64,000 bases of DNA from Cyrtodaria siliqua (GCA_037043455.1 JAWPHD010011202.1:1-64000), one strand, 5' to 3'. Shown: positions 32,406 to 43,639, counted from the first letter of the stretch. A program made the numbers and translations. Notes: generated by a model from the sequence alone, not told the origin.

Positions 32406-34966
32406 CGAAATGAAAAAACCAAAAAACATCAAACTTGTCAGAGCTTTCATTGATGTTAACAATCTGGTAAAGTTTCATAAAGATCGGATGAAAAATGAAG
32501 GCCCTATTGTCTTAATAACGAGGCAAAATATAGCATTTTTATAACTAAATCAAGGGCCATAACTCCGCTGTTACTTGTCCGATCTGGTTGGTTTTCGAAC
32601 TTGTCTGAGCTTTCATTAATATTAAAAATCTGGCGAAGTTTCGTAACTTTCGAATGAAAAACTAAGGCCCTATCGTCTTAACGAGACAAAATATAGCATT
32701 TTTAACTAAATCAAGGGCCATAACTCTGCTATCACTGGTCTGATCTGTATGGTTTTCGAACTTGTTCGAGCTTTCATTGATATTAACAATCTGGTAAAGT
32801 TTCGTAAAAATTGAATGAACAAGAGGTCAATGACCTTGAAGCTCTACTGATTGATTTTGATTTCAGGAAGTAGTCGCTACAGACTTGTTTTTTGAAAATC
32901 TATTTTTAACCGTGGCGGCCATCTTGAATTTCAGGCCGACCTGAAATTTTGCTAAGATCAATAAGACATTAAGAGCAACATTCCTGTAAAGTTTCATGAA
33001 AATCCGTCAGGTAGTTTCAAAGAAGTAGTCGCTACAAGTTTTCATTATATAACTCTATGTAAACAAAGCAGCCATGTTTAAGGTCAAATCAAAACGATTT
33101 TCGACAAGGACCAACATCATGTCATACTGATCATTTTAGAAAAAGTCCCATATCAATATCTCTTATTGTTTTGAAGAAGTAGTCGCTACAAATTTATTTA
33201 TTTTAAATCTATTTTTAGCTGTGGCGGCCATCTTGAATTTCCGGCCGACCTGAAATTTTTCTAGGATCAACTAGACATCAAGAGCAACATTCCTGTGAAG
33301 TTTCATGAACATCCATCAAGTAGTTTCAGAGAAGTAGTCGCTACAAGTTTTTACTATATAACTCTATGTAACCAAAGATGGCCACTGGCAGCCATGTTTA
33401 ACGTCGAATCAAAATAATTTTCCACAAGGATCTACATCATGTCATGCTGATCATTTTAGAAAAAGTCCCATATCAATATCACTTATAGTTTTCAAGAAGT
33501 AGTCGCTACAAACTTATTTTTTAAAAATCTATTTTTAGCTGTGACGGCCATCTTGAATTTCCGGCCGACCTGAAATTTTGATAGGATCAATTAGACATCA
33601 AGAGCAACATTCCTGTAAAGTTTCATGACAATCCGCCAAGTAGTTTCAGAGGAGTAGTCGCTACAAGTTTTTACTATATAACTCTATGTAAACAAAGATG
33701 GCCGCTGGCAGCCATGTTTAACGTTGAATCAAAACGATTTTTGACTAGGATCAACATCATGTAATGCTGATCATTTTAGAAAAAGTCCCATATCAATATC
33801 ACTTATAGTTTTCAAGAAGTAGTAGCTACAAACTTATTTTTTAAAAATCTATTTTTAGCTGTGACGGCCATCTTGAATTTCCGGCCGACCTGAAATTTTT
33901 CTAGGATCAATTAGACATCAAGAGCAACATTCCTGTAAAGTTTCATGACAATCCGCCAAGTAGTTTCAGAGAAGTAGTCGCTACAAGTTTTTACTATATA
34001 ACTCTATGTAAACAAAGATGGCCGCTGGCAGCCATGTTTAACGTTGAATCAAAACGATTTTTGACTAGGATCAACATCATGTCATGCTGATCATTTTAGA
34101 AAAAGTCCCATATCAATATCACTTATAGTTTTCAAGAAGAAGTCACTACAAACTTGTATTTTAAAACTCTATTTTTAGCTTTGGCGGCCATCTTGGATTT
34201 CACATCAACATGAATTTTTGCTAGGATCAACTAGACTTTATGGGCAACATTTCTGTAAAGTTTCATGAATATCCATCAAGTAGTTTCAGCTGTGAAGTCG
34301 CTACAAATAAAAGTTTACGGACAGACAGACGGACAGACGGACAGACGGACAGACAGACGGACGGACGACGGACGCCGCACCACGGCATAAGCTCTGCTGA
34401 TCTCTGATCAGTAGAGCTAAAAATGAATGTCCTATCGTCTTAACGAGGCAAAATATAGCTTTTTAACTAAATCAAGGGCCATAACTCCGCCGATACTGAA
34501 CTTGTCTGAGCTTACATTGATATTAACAATCTGGTAAAGTTTCGTAAAAATTGAATGAAAAATGAATGTCCTATCGTCTTAACGAGGCAAAATATAGCTT
34601 TTTAACTAAATCAAGGGCCATAACTCCGCCGATACTGAACTTGTCTGAGCTTACATTGATATTAACAATCTGGTAAAGTTTCGTAAAGATTGAATGAAAA
34701 AAGAAGGTCCTATCGTCTTAAGGCAAAATATTGCATTTAACAAATTCAAGGGCCATAACTCCGCTATTACTGGTCCGATATGGCTGGTTTTCGAACTTGA
34801 CCGAGCTTTCATTGATAGTAACAATGTGATAAAGTTTGGTAAAGATCGGTTGAAAAATGATGGCCCTATCGTCTTAACAAGACAAAAGTTAACGCGGACA
34901 GATGGACACGGGACGACGGACAACTCAGGATGCCATAAGCTCTGCTGGCCTTCGACCAGTAGAGCT
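32406..34966 (+). mobile_element. Element A4 (family A), 5'-truncated and interrupted by B1
   Basis: Family-A units (GGTAAAGTTTCGTAAAGAT, GCTTTCATTGATATTAAC, CAAGGGCCATAACTCCGC) run from 32406 to 32818 and resume at 34419. They end with GACGGACAACTCAGGATGCC and a perfect-type 3' hairpin AGCTCTGCTGG / CCAGTAGAGCT at 34938-34966. The interruption is the complete B1 element. Confidence 0.72.
32819..34418 (+). mobile_element. Hairpin-ended element B1 (family B), nested in A4
   Basis: It starts ACAAGAGGTCAATGACCT (5' hairpin AGGTCA ATG ACCT), then the subterminal AAGCTCTACTGATTG. The core is repeating halves of about 158 bp, each marked by AGTAGTCGCTACAA. A (GGACAGAC)n/GACGGACG run (34318-34370) and the 3' hairpin 34390-34418 (arms AGCTCTGCTGATC and GATCAGTAGAGCT) complete it. 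The flanking A4 sequence ...TTGAATGA and AAAATGAATG... rejoins to a sequence present intact at about 34550-34570. Confidence 0.8.
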
Positions 34967-35510
34967 AAAAACTAAGAACCTGCCCACATCAACGCATATA
35001 AATAAATATCCATTAAACCAGTATTTTTTCTTATTACTGGTAACATATAAATATGGTTTAATCTGCATACAGCTCCCATGGTATTTCTGGTATTTTTACA
35101 CCAACAGTTTCTTGGAATGTCTCAAAACAATGTTCAAGGTTAATGCTTTAATTATTTAGTGAGATAAGACTACAATTACTGAACAGATAATCAGTTGCTT
35201 TTTCAAGGCTGTATGCTGTCCATAAGGCTTTTTATCCAAGTGTTCAAGATGATAAACATAGTTTGACAAATTTGGTGTAAAACAGTAAAATGATTATATT
35301 CAAAATGATATCGAAAATAATTAAATTATATTTATTTTAATTGAACCAAAATTGCTGGACTGTGAATTCTCGCTCAGTTACGAATACATTTACCTTGACA
35401 TTTAATGCACCATGGCTAAATATAGTAAGTTTATTCGTGCAAAACACTGAAATTTTCTAAAAGAACATGCCTCCAAGAATTTCTGGTGGAAATATATAAA
35501 TACTGCTTAC
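34967..35510. other. Intron 2 segment without recognised feature
   Basis: About 540 bp of AT-rich sequence between element A4 and exon 2. No repeat family was recognised. Confidence 0.4.
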
Positions 35511-35665
35511 ATAATCTGACTGGTCATGTGTCAACATATCCACTGGCCAAACTGACAAATAGCCTCCCTTTGAGTTGCCCTTCTTTTTCTTCTCAACATC
35601 CAGGATGATGGCTCTGTGGGTAATCGACCATTGCGCCTCAAACGAGTTCAATTCATCCTTTGAGT
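35511..35665 (-). CDS. Exon 2 of the minus-strand multi-exon gene
   Basis: 155 nt. Acceptor TTTTTGCAG, donor GATTAT/GTAAGC. It receives one base from exon 1 and ends at a codon boundary. It begins DSKDELNSFEAQWSITHRAI, then ILDVEKKKKGNSKGGYLSVW and ends MLTHDQSDY. Together with exon 1 it forms a domain of about 100 residues that I do not recognise with confidence. The pattern 'short acidic LVLFDEDG start, then a W..THRAIILDV segment' recalls N termini of uncharacterised BEN-domain-type proteins of invertebrates. That is a weak guess. Confidence 0.8.
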
Positions 35666-35731
35666 CTGCAAAAACAGTTTAATATTATATTACTGGAAAA
35701 GGTTTGAATATGAATGCATATAACTAAATAA

Positions 35732-35800
35732 ACAACAGGCCCAACAGAACCTGTGGATGCTCTACTTGGTAGCATAGCTCTTGACCTATATAACAAGCAC
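35732..35800 (+). mobile_element. 5' end fragment of a family-A-like element
   Basis: ACAACAGGCCCAACAGAACC followed by TGTGGATGCTCTACTTGG matches the 5' end of family A. The hairpin is degenerate, and no matching core or 3' end follows before the next 5' end at 36140. Confidence 0.5.
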
Positions 35801-36429
35801 ACCTGTCCAAAATGTGTTTGTCTGTTCTATTACACATACATGTAAGTAAAGTGAAGTTTCATTTTTAAGCAGCTAAGGAGTAATGCACAGGTGAATGACT
35901 TCAGGACTGTTTTGGTCAACGTGAAAATTTGATGACCTCGGCAACATATCGATTTCAGAGCAAGGTTGTGATTCATATTTATTAGTACTTGAATTTCCCT
36001 TGAACATGTTGAATCTTTTTATACTCAAAGAAATTAAAGAAATCATCAATCTAGTTTGACAGCAATTCTAGATCTGCTGTGCGCTTACATTTTGTTGCAT
36101 GGAATTCAGTTATGAAAAGAAATGAAACTGAGTTTTTAAACAAGAGGCCCAGTGGATGCTCTACTGGCTTAAACAGCTCTTTGGGGTTGTCATCACAAAA
36201 TTCCCATCAGTACTATATTAAAACATCGCAACAACAAGAGGGATTGAGTATAGGATAAAAACTGTCAAGGGGCCGGGCCGTAACTCCATCAAAAATCAAC
36301 GAACCGTAAAAAAATGCAACAGGCACAACTAAAAATCCTACCAATGCTATCTACAAAGTTTTGTCAAATCCAACAAGGCGTTAGTAAACCAATTGAAACA
36401 AATGAGGGAAAAAAATGAGAAAAAAATAA

Positions 36430-36971
36430 TTAAAGGGACACTGTCCGTAACTTTTAGCTTATGAAACACACAATAATTATGTTCGCAAACATTACACACT
36501 AAACATTATTCAATATTTACTAATTAAAAGCAAGATTGTTTAACGCAATTCAATCTCGGTACAAAAAAAAGAAAACCCACTTCGTGCATTTGAACTCGCA
36601 GCCCTAACTAAAATTACCTTTTCTTTACACTCGCAGTAATAATAGTGCGTGTGAGCGTAAAGTAGTCGTACATCGCTCCCGACTGAGCTAAGCGGGCTAT
36701 ACATATTACGCAATAAATACTATGGTGAAAACCTTATGCGCTAATGGAAGTCACGTGATCGCAGGAAAGGTAAATATTGTGGGTCCCACTTTATTTACAT
36801 ACATGTATAATAATTAAAACATTTTTTTTTCAAACTCACGAATGTATTCCTACATACTTCTTAGGGTATATCCTCATGTTTTCATATATACATTTCACTG
36901 AATAAAAGTCAGACAGTTATTTGGTTATGCTCAATATCTGCTTACTTAAGTTACTGACAGTGTCCCTTTAA
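36430..36971. mobile_element. TTAA-flanked MITE with embedded tRNA-like segment (piggyBac-like)
   Basis: TTAA at both ends (36430-36433 and 36968-36971). The left end AGGGACACTGTCCGTAACTT is inverted at the right (AAGTTACTGACAGTGTCCCT) with one mismatch. At 542 bp it is non-coding. Between about 36575 and 36705 the minus strand reads GCCCGCTTAGCTCAGTCGGG (tRNA-like 5' half with A box) and later GAGTTCAAATGC (B-box-like). Confidence 0.75.
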
Positions 36972-37200
36972 AATAATAAAAAATTAAAAATAAATAAATA
37001 ATTAAACCAATTGAAACAAATGAAAGAATGAAATTTAATTAAATTAAAAAAAAATCTAATTAAAAAAAGAGAAAGAAAAAAAAGAAGAAAGAAAAAAGAA
37101 AAAAAAAATTCATTTAAAAAAAGTAATTAAACCAATTGAAACAAATAAAAAAAATGAAATGAAAACAAAAAAAAAAGTGAAAAAACAACATAATATACTC
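36972..37200. repeat. A-rich low-complexity DNA
   Basis: Long runs of A with interspersed T/G (AAAGAAGAAAGAAAAAAG, AATTAAACCAATTGAAACAA twice). A similar run occurs at 37620-37700. ORFs called here consist of Lys or Phe runs and are not genes. Confidence 0.85.
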
Positions 37201-38510
37201 GGTAAAAAAAGTTTTGGACCAGGGTATATATATAAAGTCATATAAAAATAAAATGAGTGGATAAAATTTAAGTATCTTTTTTTAGTAACCAAGGTCTACC
37301 CTACCCGGTTAATTTGCTACCAGAAACATTAAATTCCAAACAAGATTTGATTTTAAAAAAATACTGCGAACACACAAAGGGTCTGTAAAAAATGTTGCAA
37401 AGTCCATACAAAGTAACAGTTACGGACACATTCGAGTAACCAATAAAAAGATTATTATTTTTTCGCAAACTTTCATTGTAAATGATAATTATTGTTGTTT
37501 GTTGATCTATTGTGAATTATCAACTGAGATAATAAGGGTTATGGTCGAATGTCATGGTTCAGCGATCATTGTACGGATTCGAACATTGCCATGGTCCAAA
37601 ACTTCTTTTACAGAGTACATAAGAAAAAAAAAAATATTGAAGAAAACAAAAATATTGAAAAAAAAACAAAGAAAAAAAAGGGTAAAAAAAAACAAACAAC
37701 ATCAAACTTGTCCAAGCTTTCATTGATATTGCATTTTTTGCTGATTCAAGGGCCATAACTCAAGTGCTACTGGTCCGATCTGGCCCATTATCGAACTTGT
37801 CCGAGATCTTATGCAAGTTATGGTCATATACAATCTGTGCAAGTTAGGTTAAGATTTCTCAAGAAATGTGGCCTCAGTCCAATTCTAAGTTTCGACAAAT
37901 CCAACAAAGTGCCCTAGATCGCTCATCTGGTAATCATGGGCAATAAGTCTGGTGTGTCTGATTTAAACATATTTTATTGCCATAACTATGGTGTCACTGG
38001 TCCGATCTGGCCCATTATCGAACTTGTCCAATTCATGTGTAATTGTGGTTAAGATTGCTCAAGAAATGTGGCCTGTATTGTGTTAACATGTAAAATTGCA
38101 TTTTTTGCTAATTCAAGGGCCATAACTCGGGTGTTACTGGTCCGATCTTGCCCATTATCAAGCTCTTCCAAGGTCTTATAGTCTTATACAATATGTGCAA
38201 GTTTGGTTAAGATTGCTCAAGAAATGTGGCCTCTTATCGTGTAAACAAGATGAAAAACTGCATTTTTGGCTAATTCAGGGGGCCATAACTCTGGTGTCAC
38301 TGGTCCGATCTGGCCCATTATCGAACTTGTCCAAGATCTTATGGTCATATACAATATGTGCAAGTTTGGTTAAGATTGCTCAAGAAATGTGGCCTCTATC
38401 GTGTGAACAAACTAAATGTTGACGACGGACGACTGCGACGGACGACAGGACAACGGACGAAGATTGGTCACAATAGCTCACTTGAGCACAAATTGAGCAC
38501 CAGGTGAGCT

Positions 38511-39434
38511 AAAAATCCTCATATTTTCCCCAAAAAAGCAAAATATATTACCAAAATACACAAAAATAAAAATAATTCTTATATATGTTAAATGTAGCCT
38601 ATTTGACAATGTATTTATTGCAGACTTTTATAAGAGCTTGATTCTGAAACTATTTCAAACGTTTTTAGTGCCTTACTATGTAATATAGTAGCATTAATTT
38701 ATTCCCCAATTTGTCGATTTCACGCGCATTTTTCCCAGTTCAAAAGGCCCTGGCCCCACTTCCAAAAATGCAGAAAAATCCCTGGTTCATTAATAGTATG
38801 TTAATTAAAAGTTATATCAGTAGAAAATAATAAAAAAGCTCCATGTAATTGGAGTCTTTGACCAATTCATTTCATTCTATTCCTTCGATATATATTACTC
38901 ATCTTTTTCTTATCGTGGCCATCTGAGGATAACTGAATAGCTGAAATTCTTCTTTTTTTTTCTATTTTTATGGCAGCATGCCCCAAATTCTGCTGCAGGA
39001 AGACCCACACCTCATTTGCTAAAACCTCCTTCTAGTAAGCATTCTCTAACTCAGTTTACCTAAATTATTTACAATGTAAATTCTAAATGTACTGTAAACA
39101 TTGTTATTATCTATCATCAAAAGTTGAAGGTTGATGAAATCAGGACTACCTGTTTGCTGCAAGGAGAACTTAATTTGCAAAGCTGGTAGTCATGCTGGCT
39201 ACCTCTTAAAAATGTTTTGTGTCAAGGCTTGCTATATCGCGTTAATGAGGTTGAAGTCAACTGACAGACAACGGACAACTCTGCCATGACATAAGCCTTT
39301 GGTCAGTAGAGCTAAAATGTTACATGATGCAACACAACACATGATGTTACGGACAGTGCGATTCCAATATATAAAGCCCGGTTTTTATCTACAATTCCAT
39401 CCCAGTGATTCAATTTCCATCAATATGAAACAAA
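38511..39434. other. Mostly unique intron DNA with one element 3' end
   Basis: No exon signal. At 39262-39316 the sequence GACAGACAACGGACAACTCT, GCCATGACATAAGC and TTTGGTCAGTAGAGCTAAAA is a degenerate 3' end of a family A/B-type element whose body I cannot trace. Confidence 0.5.
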
Positions 39435-40732
39435 ACAAGAGGTCAATGAACTTGAAGCTCTACTGATTGATTTTGATTTCAGGAAGTATTCGCTACAAAC
39501 TTGTTTTTTGAAAAATTATTTTTAGCCGTGGCAGCCATCTTGAATTTCCGGCCGACCTGCAATTTTGCTAGGATCAATCAGCCGGCCGACCTGCAATTTT
39601 GCTAGGATCAATCAGACATCAAGAGCAACATTCCTGTGAAGTTTTATGAAAATCCGTCAAGTAGTTTCAGAGGAGTAGTCGCTACAAGTTTTCATTATAT
39701 AACTCTATGTAAACAAAGATGGCCACTGGCAGCCATGTTTAACGTCGAATAAAAATAATGTTCGACTTGGATAACTACCATTTCATGTTGATCATTTTAG
39801 AAAAAGTCCCATATCAATATCACTTATAGTTTTCAAGAAGTAGTCGCTACAAACTTATTTTTTAAAAAATTATTTTTAGCTGTGGCGGCCATCTTGAATT
39901 TCTGGCCGATCTGAAATTTTGCTAGGATCAATTAGACATTAAGAGCAACATTCCTGTAAAGTTTCATGAAAATCCGCCAAGTAGTTTCAGAGGAGTAGTC
40001 GCTACAAGTTTTTACAATATAACTCTATGTAAACAAAGATGGCCGCTGGCAGCCATGTTTAACGTCGAATCAAAACGATTTTCCACAAGGACCAACATCA
40101 TGTCATGCTGATCATTTTAGAAAAAGTCCCATATCAATATCACTTTTAGTTTTCAAGAAGTAGTCGCTACAAACTTGTATTTTGAAAAATTATTTTTAGC
40201 CGTGGCGGCCATCTTGAATTTCCGGCTGACCTGAAATTTTGCTATGATCAATAAGACATCAAGAGCAACATTCCTGTGAAGTTTCATGAAAATCCGTCAA
40301 GTAGTTTCAGACAAGTAGTCGCTACAAGTTTTCATTATATAACTCTTATGTAAACAAAGATGGCGGCTGGCAGCCATGTTTAACGTCGAATCAAAACGAT
40401 TTTCCACAAGGACCAACATCATGTAATGCTGATCATTTTAGAAAAAGTCCCATATCAATATCACTTAAGAGTTTTCAAGAAGTAGTCGCTACAAACTTGT
40501 TGTTTTTTTAAAAACCTATTTTTAGATTTGGCAGCCATCTTGGATTTCACATCAACATGAATTTTTGCTAGGATCAACTAGACTTCATGGGCAACATTTT
40601 TGTAATGTTTCATGAAAATCCATTCAGTAGTTTCAGAGTAGTCGCTACAAAAAAAGTTTACGGACAGACGGACGGACGACGGACGCCGCACCATGGCATA
40701 AGCTCTGCTGATCTCTGATCATCAGTCGAGCT
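39435..40732 (+). mobile_element. Hairpin-ended element B2 (family B)
   Basis: It starts ACAAGAGGTCAATGAACTTG, with AAGCTCTACTGATTG, AGTAGTCGCTACAA-marked half-units of about 158 bp, GACAGACGGACGGACGACGG, and a 3' end AGCTCTGCTGATCTCTGATC. The final arm is slightly altered (ATCAGTCGAGCT). A small direct duplication GCCGGCCGACCTGCAATTTT is present near 39550-39590. Confidence 0.8.
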
Positions 40733-40759
40733 AAAAATCGGTAGAACCGATCGATGCTC

Positions 40760-41212
40760 CCCGAAATGTATTCTCAACTTATCATATGGCCTTGTATCAC
40801 CAAGCAGTTTTCAATTTGCAGTCCCGTAAGTAGTTTTGAAGTTATGCTCCAGACAAGAATTCCAAGTATAAAATTACAAAGGACAATAACTCTAATCTGA
40901 ACACAGAGTTATGGTTCATGCACTTCCTCTCATTGCCCTCTATCATTGTGTAAAGTTTCATTGCAGTCCCATAAGTAGTTTTGAAGTTATGATCCAGACA
41001 AAAATTCTAAGTATAAAATTACAAGGGGCAATAACTCTAATTTGAATGATGACAGAGTTACGGTTCTTGCACTCTGCACTTCCTCTCACTGCCCTCTATC
41101 ATTGTGTGACGTTTCATTGCAGTCCTATCAGTAGTTTTAAAGTTATGCTCCAGACAAAAGTGGGATGGGTGGAAGGACGGACGGAAGGACAAAGCGGAGC
41201 ATAAAAACAACA
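40760..41212 (+). repeat. Family F repeat (about 140-160-bp units) with ACGGACGGA tail
   Basis: Three units marked by AGTAGTTTTGAAGTTATG followed by CTCCAGACAA-like sequence near 40830, 40975 and 41135, with ACTTCCTCTCATTGCCCTCT between them. The tail GGAAGGACGGACGGAAGGAC, AAAGCGGAGCATAAAAAC has the same position as the tails of families A and B, but no convincing 3' hairpin. Confidence 0.65.
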
Positions 41213-41214
41213 TA

Positions 41215-41505
41215 TTTGACGCTAAAAATCAGCTCATCAAAATCCAGCAAGCCGTTTAGAAGGAGTTGCGGCGACAACAAATTTAAAGTAAAGAATTCAA
41301 GGGCCATAACTCCATCAAAAATCAGTGAACCAGAATGAAAGCGTGTTATGCACAACTAGACACCATACCAATGCTTCCTGCAGTTTCATCAAAATCCAAC
41401 AGGCAGTTTAGGAGGAGTAACAATTGTGACAGACGGCCGGACGGACGAACGGACAGACATAGTAAAAGCAATATGTCTCCTCCACTTCGTGGGAGGGGAC
41501 ATAAT
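41215..41505 (+). mobile_element. Family E element, 3' hairpin type ATGTCTCC
   Basis: Core with CAAGGGCCATAACTCCATCA and CAAAATCCAACAGGCAGTTT, then GACAGACGGCCGGACGGACG, and a terminal hairpin at 41473-41502 with arms ATGTCTCCTCC and GGGAGGGGACAT, followed by AATAA. A second 3' end of the same type is at 45440-45520. Confidence 0.65.
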
Positions 41506-41617
41506 AACAGATTAGACGAATATGAGTATATGAACCATGACTCGCAGGTAAATCAATCACTGATAGCCTCCATTTCACTTTGTGACTGCTTTTCAGATTA
41601 CATATAATTTTACTCAC

Positions 41618-41765
41618 CGCTCTTTTCCAATATTTCTATGAGGTGTTGTTTAGAACTAAATTTGATGGTGTACTGCTTTGACCGCTCAACACTTTCAGCA
41701 ATATCTCTCGTCTGGATGATAGATGTGCACCCATCTTCATCGAAAAGGACCAAGGAGAAGGCCAT
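41618..41765 (-). CDS. Exon 1 (start codon exon) of the minus-strand multi-exon gene
   Basis: ATG at 41765. A splice acceptor (TATATAGTTACAG) ends one base upstream of it, at 41767, so the 5' leader is spliced. Donor AGCG/GTGAGT at 41617. It begins MAFSLVLFDEDGCTSIIQTR, continues DIAESVERSKQYTIKFSSKQ and ends HLIEILEKS, leaving one base for exon 2. No signal peptide or membrane segment is present. The start is chosen because it is the first ATG after the acceptor and the frame continues cleanly through exon 2. The predicted product is about 326 aa, probably intracellular. Its function is unknown. Confidence 0.8.
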
Positions 41766-41994
41766 GCTGTAACTATATAAATAATATAGCTAATAATATA
41801 TAGAATGATAACATCAGAAATCATCAACAACAAAAAAGTATTGTATATATATAGCTGACCAGAATGGGCAAAATCAAGAATAATAAATGTCTATAAATAT
41901 TCAGGTTTTTTTTCTCTTATATAATTTAAGTGGCAATGAGAAACGGTACCAATCCCAATGGCAACAAGTATGGTTTTTTTCCCAATCGGAGTGT

Positions 41995-42072
41995 AAAAGG
42001 TGGGGGTGGGGAGGGGTATGGGGGGCAACATAGCTGGGGGGTGGGGAGGGGTATGGGGGGGCAACATAGCTA
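41995..42072 (+). repeat. G-rich tandem duplication
   Basis: Two copies of a unit of about 37 bp with GGTGGGGAGGGGTATGGGGG then CAACATAGCT. Runs of three or more G could form a quadruplex on the plus strand. Confidence 0.8.
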
Positions 42073-42142
42073 TATGTATAACAATGGACCAAAACCACAC
42101 AGAAATCTGTTTCTAAAAAATATATATATGTTCCTTACCAAA

Positions 42143-42250
42143 AAAAGAGGTCAATGACCTTGAAGCTCTAATGATAGGTTTCTGAAAGCTAGATTAGCAT
42201 TCCTGTGAAGTTTCATGAAAATCTGTCAAGTAGTTTCAGTGCGAAAGAAA
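42143..42250 (+). mobile_element. Truncated family B element
   Basis: AAGAGGTCAATGACCTTGAA then AGCTCTAATGATAGG, directly joined to CATTCCTGTGAAGTTTCATG and TCAAGTAGTTTCAG. It is the B 5' end plus part of one unit, with no 3' end. Confidence 0.7.
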
Positions 42251-42768
42251 AATTCATCCATTATAAACTATTAAAGTTTTATTGCAACATTTCTTTAGAC
42301 ATTATTGACTGTAGTAACTCATTTTGAACATTATTTATGTTTTTTAAGCACACAATTTTGTTTCACTTAATGTTTATACCTTGGATACATGCTTTATTAA
42401 GCCTATGTTACCGTAATTTACATTACCGTGTTGAAAGAAGGTGTTTTAGAAATTAAGAACAGTAAAGACTTTATATATCCGAAGATTATTCCAAACCCTA
42501 TAGAATATTAGAAACATAATGATGATACATATCCATGATGTGAACAATGCTTGGTTCTCGTTTTATCTGTCAAAAGGTAACGTATTAGGTAACGTAACCT
42601 GTCTTTAGGAAATGTTTTATTGTAGTTGATTTTCATTTTTAAAATGTTAGATAAATAATATAAAATATACATACCATTTGTTGCATTTAAACAAATTTTG
42701 AGTATGTAAGTTATATTTTCAAAACACGATATGATAATGGTAACGTAATTCGAATGGATATTGAATTG
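42251..42768. other. Non-coding stretch, 5' to the ATG exon
   Basis: AT-rich, no recognised feature. It lies in the intron between the leader exon(s) and exon 1. Confidence 0.4.
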
Positions 42769-42967
42769 AATTGGGGTTTTAAGGCGCACCAACACATGAA
42801 AAGGTTATATGGCGCCTAAAAGGCATGAACATGCCAGGCTCATCTTCCATGTACATCGAGATAAAATATGGAAAATGGGCCTAGAACCTTCTCACCCTAA
42901 ATTGCAGAGTTGCTGCAAATTCTATCGTAGAAACTCCATTTACACTGGAGCCACGTTATTGTTTTTC
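42769..42967 (+). repeat. Interspersed repeat, inverted copy of 13848-14042
   Basis: Contains GGCGCACCAACACATGAAAA, CATGTACATCGAGATAAAAT, TTGCTGCAAATTCTATCGTA and ACTGGAGCCACGTTATTG in the order expected for the reverse complement of the 13.8-14.0 kb repeat. No ACTC runs flank this copy. Confidence 0.7.
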
Positions 42968-43195
42968 TGCCACTGCTCTTTTGATGCGAGCGAGATAGCA
43001 CCTGAAACAATGCAGGGATCATGATGAAGACCTTTAATGAACATGAACGAAAAATGATAAAATGAACACGAATTTGGGGGGATTCTACCCCTCTGCCTAC
43101 CCCTCCAAAGGGATCTGCAGTGGCCGTATTCTTTGCCCCGTGACCAAACAGGGTCCCCGGCAACCACACGGGGCTCGAATGGATATCATGCCTTA

Positions 43196-43286
43196 TGTAA
43201 TAGACAGAGTATGGTCTCATCGAGTTGTTTGATTTAAGCCCATCTAACTTTAAATCAACCAAATGAGATAAGACCATACTCTGTTT
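43196..43286. mobile_element. Foldback (hairpin) element
   Basis: ACAGAGTATGGTCTCATC (from about 43204) and GAGATAAGACCATACTCTGT (to 43284) are inverted around an inner TTGATTTAA / TTTAAATCAA pair. This makes a nearly continuous palindrome of about 80 bp with a small loop. It is a foldback MITE or a source of a small hairpin RNA. Confidence 0.7.
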
Positions 43287-43639
43287 GTTGTGTAGCATGT
43301 CAATTTCAGCTGTCTGGTAGTTAAGAGTATACCATTTATTCTGACAGGTGTTACTTTCAATTAAACAATTTACACCTGTGCAAATACAAAGGGAATTTCA
43401 GTGACCATGTTACAAACACCCATCTTCATCTGTAGCAAATTTATGCCATCCCTTTCAGTAAAGTATATCTTTCACCCAGTGTGGGGATGGGGTCTTAGGT
43501 CTAGTTATTTTTAATGTATTTATGATTTTTTGATGATGAATGGGATGTTATGTAAATTACTGCATATGTTCATATGTTTAGTACATTGAAAAGGTTGTCT
43601 AAATTAAACAATTTATAAATAACATAAAGGTAATATTTG

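Larger units (their letters stand above)
36140..38510 (+). mobile_element. Hairpin-ended element C, with internal insertions
   Basis: It begins ACAAGAGGCCCAGTGGATGC. The core has units of about 165 bp marked by AAGGGCCATAACTC and GGTCCGATCTGGCCCATTA (37740-38400). The tail has GACGACGGACGACTGCGACG, and the 3' inverted motif AGCTCACTTGAGC / GAGCACCAGGTGAGCT (38475-38510) is followed by AAAAAT. A TTAA-flanked MITE (36430-36971) and A-rich low-complexity DNA (36972-37200, 37620-37700) interrupt it. It could also be two separate elements (36140 start and 37.7 kb core). Confidence 0.55.

Noticed and set aside
34318..34372. Telomere-like or regulatory meaning of the GGACAGAC/GACGGACG runs
   Set aside because: They occur at the same relative position near the 3' end of most hairpin-ended elements and are part of those elements.
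42897..43298. 133-codon minus-strand ORF
   Set aside because: It spans a dispersed repeat and a foldback element, with no recognisable domain. It is probably chance.
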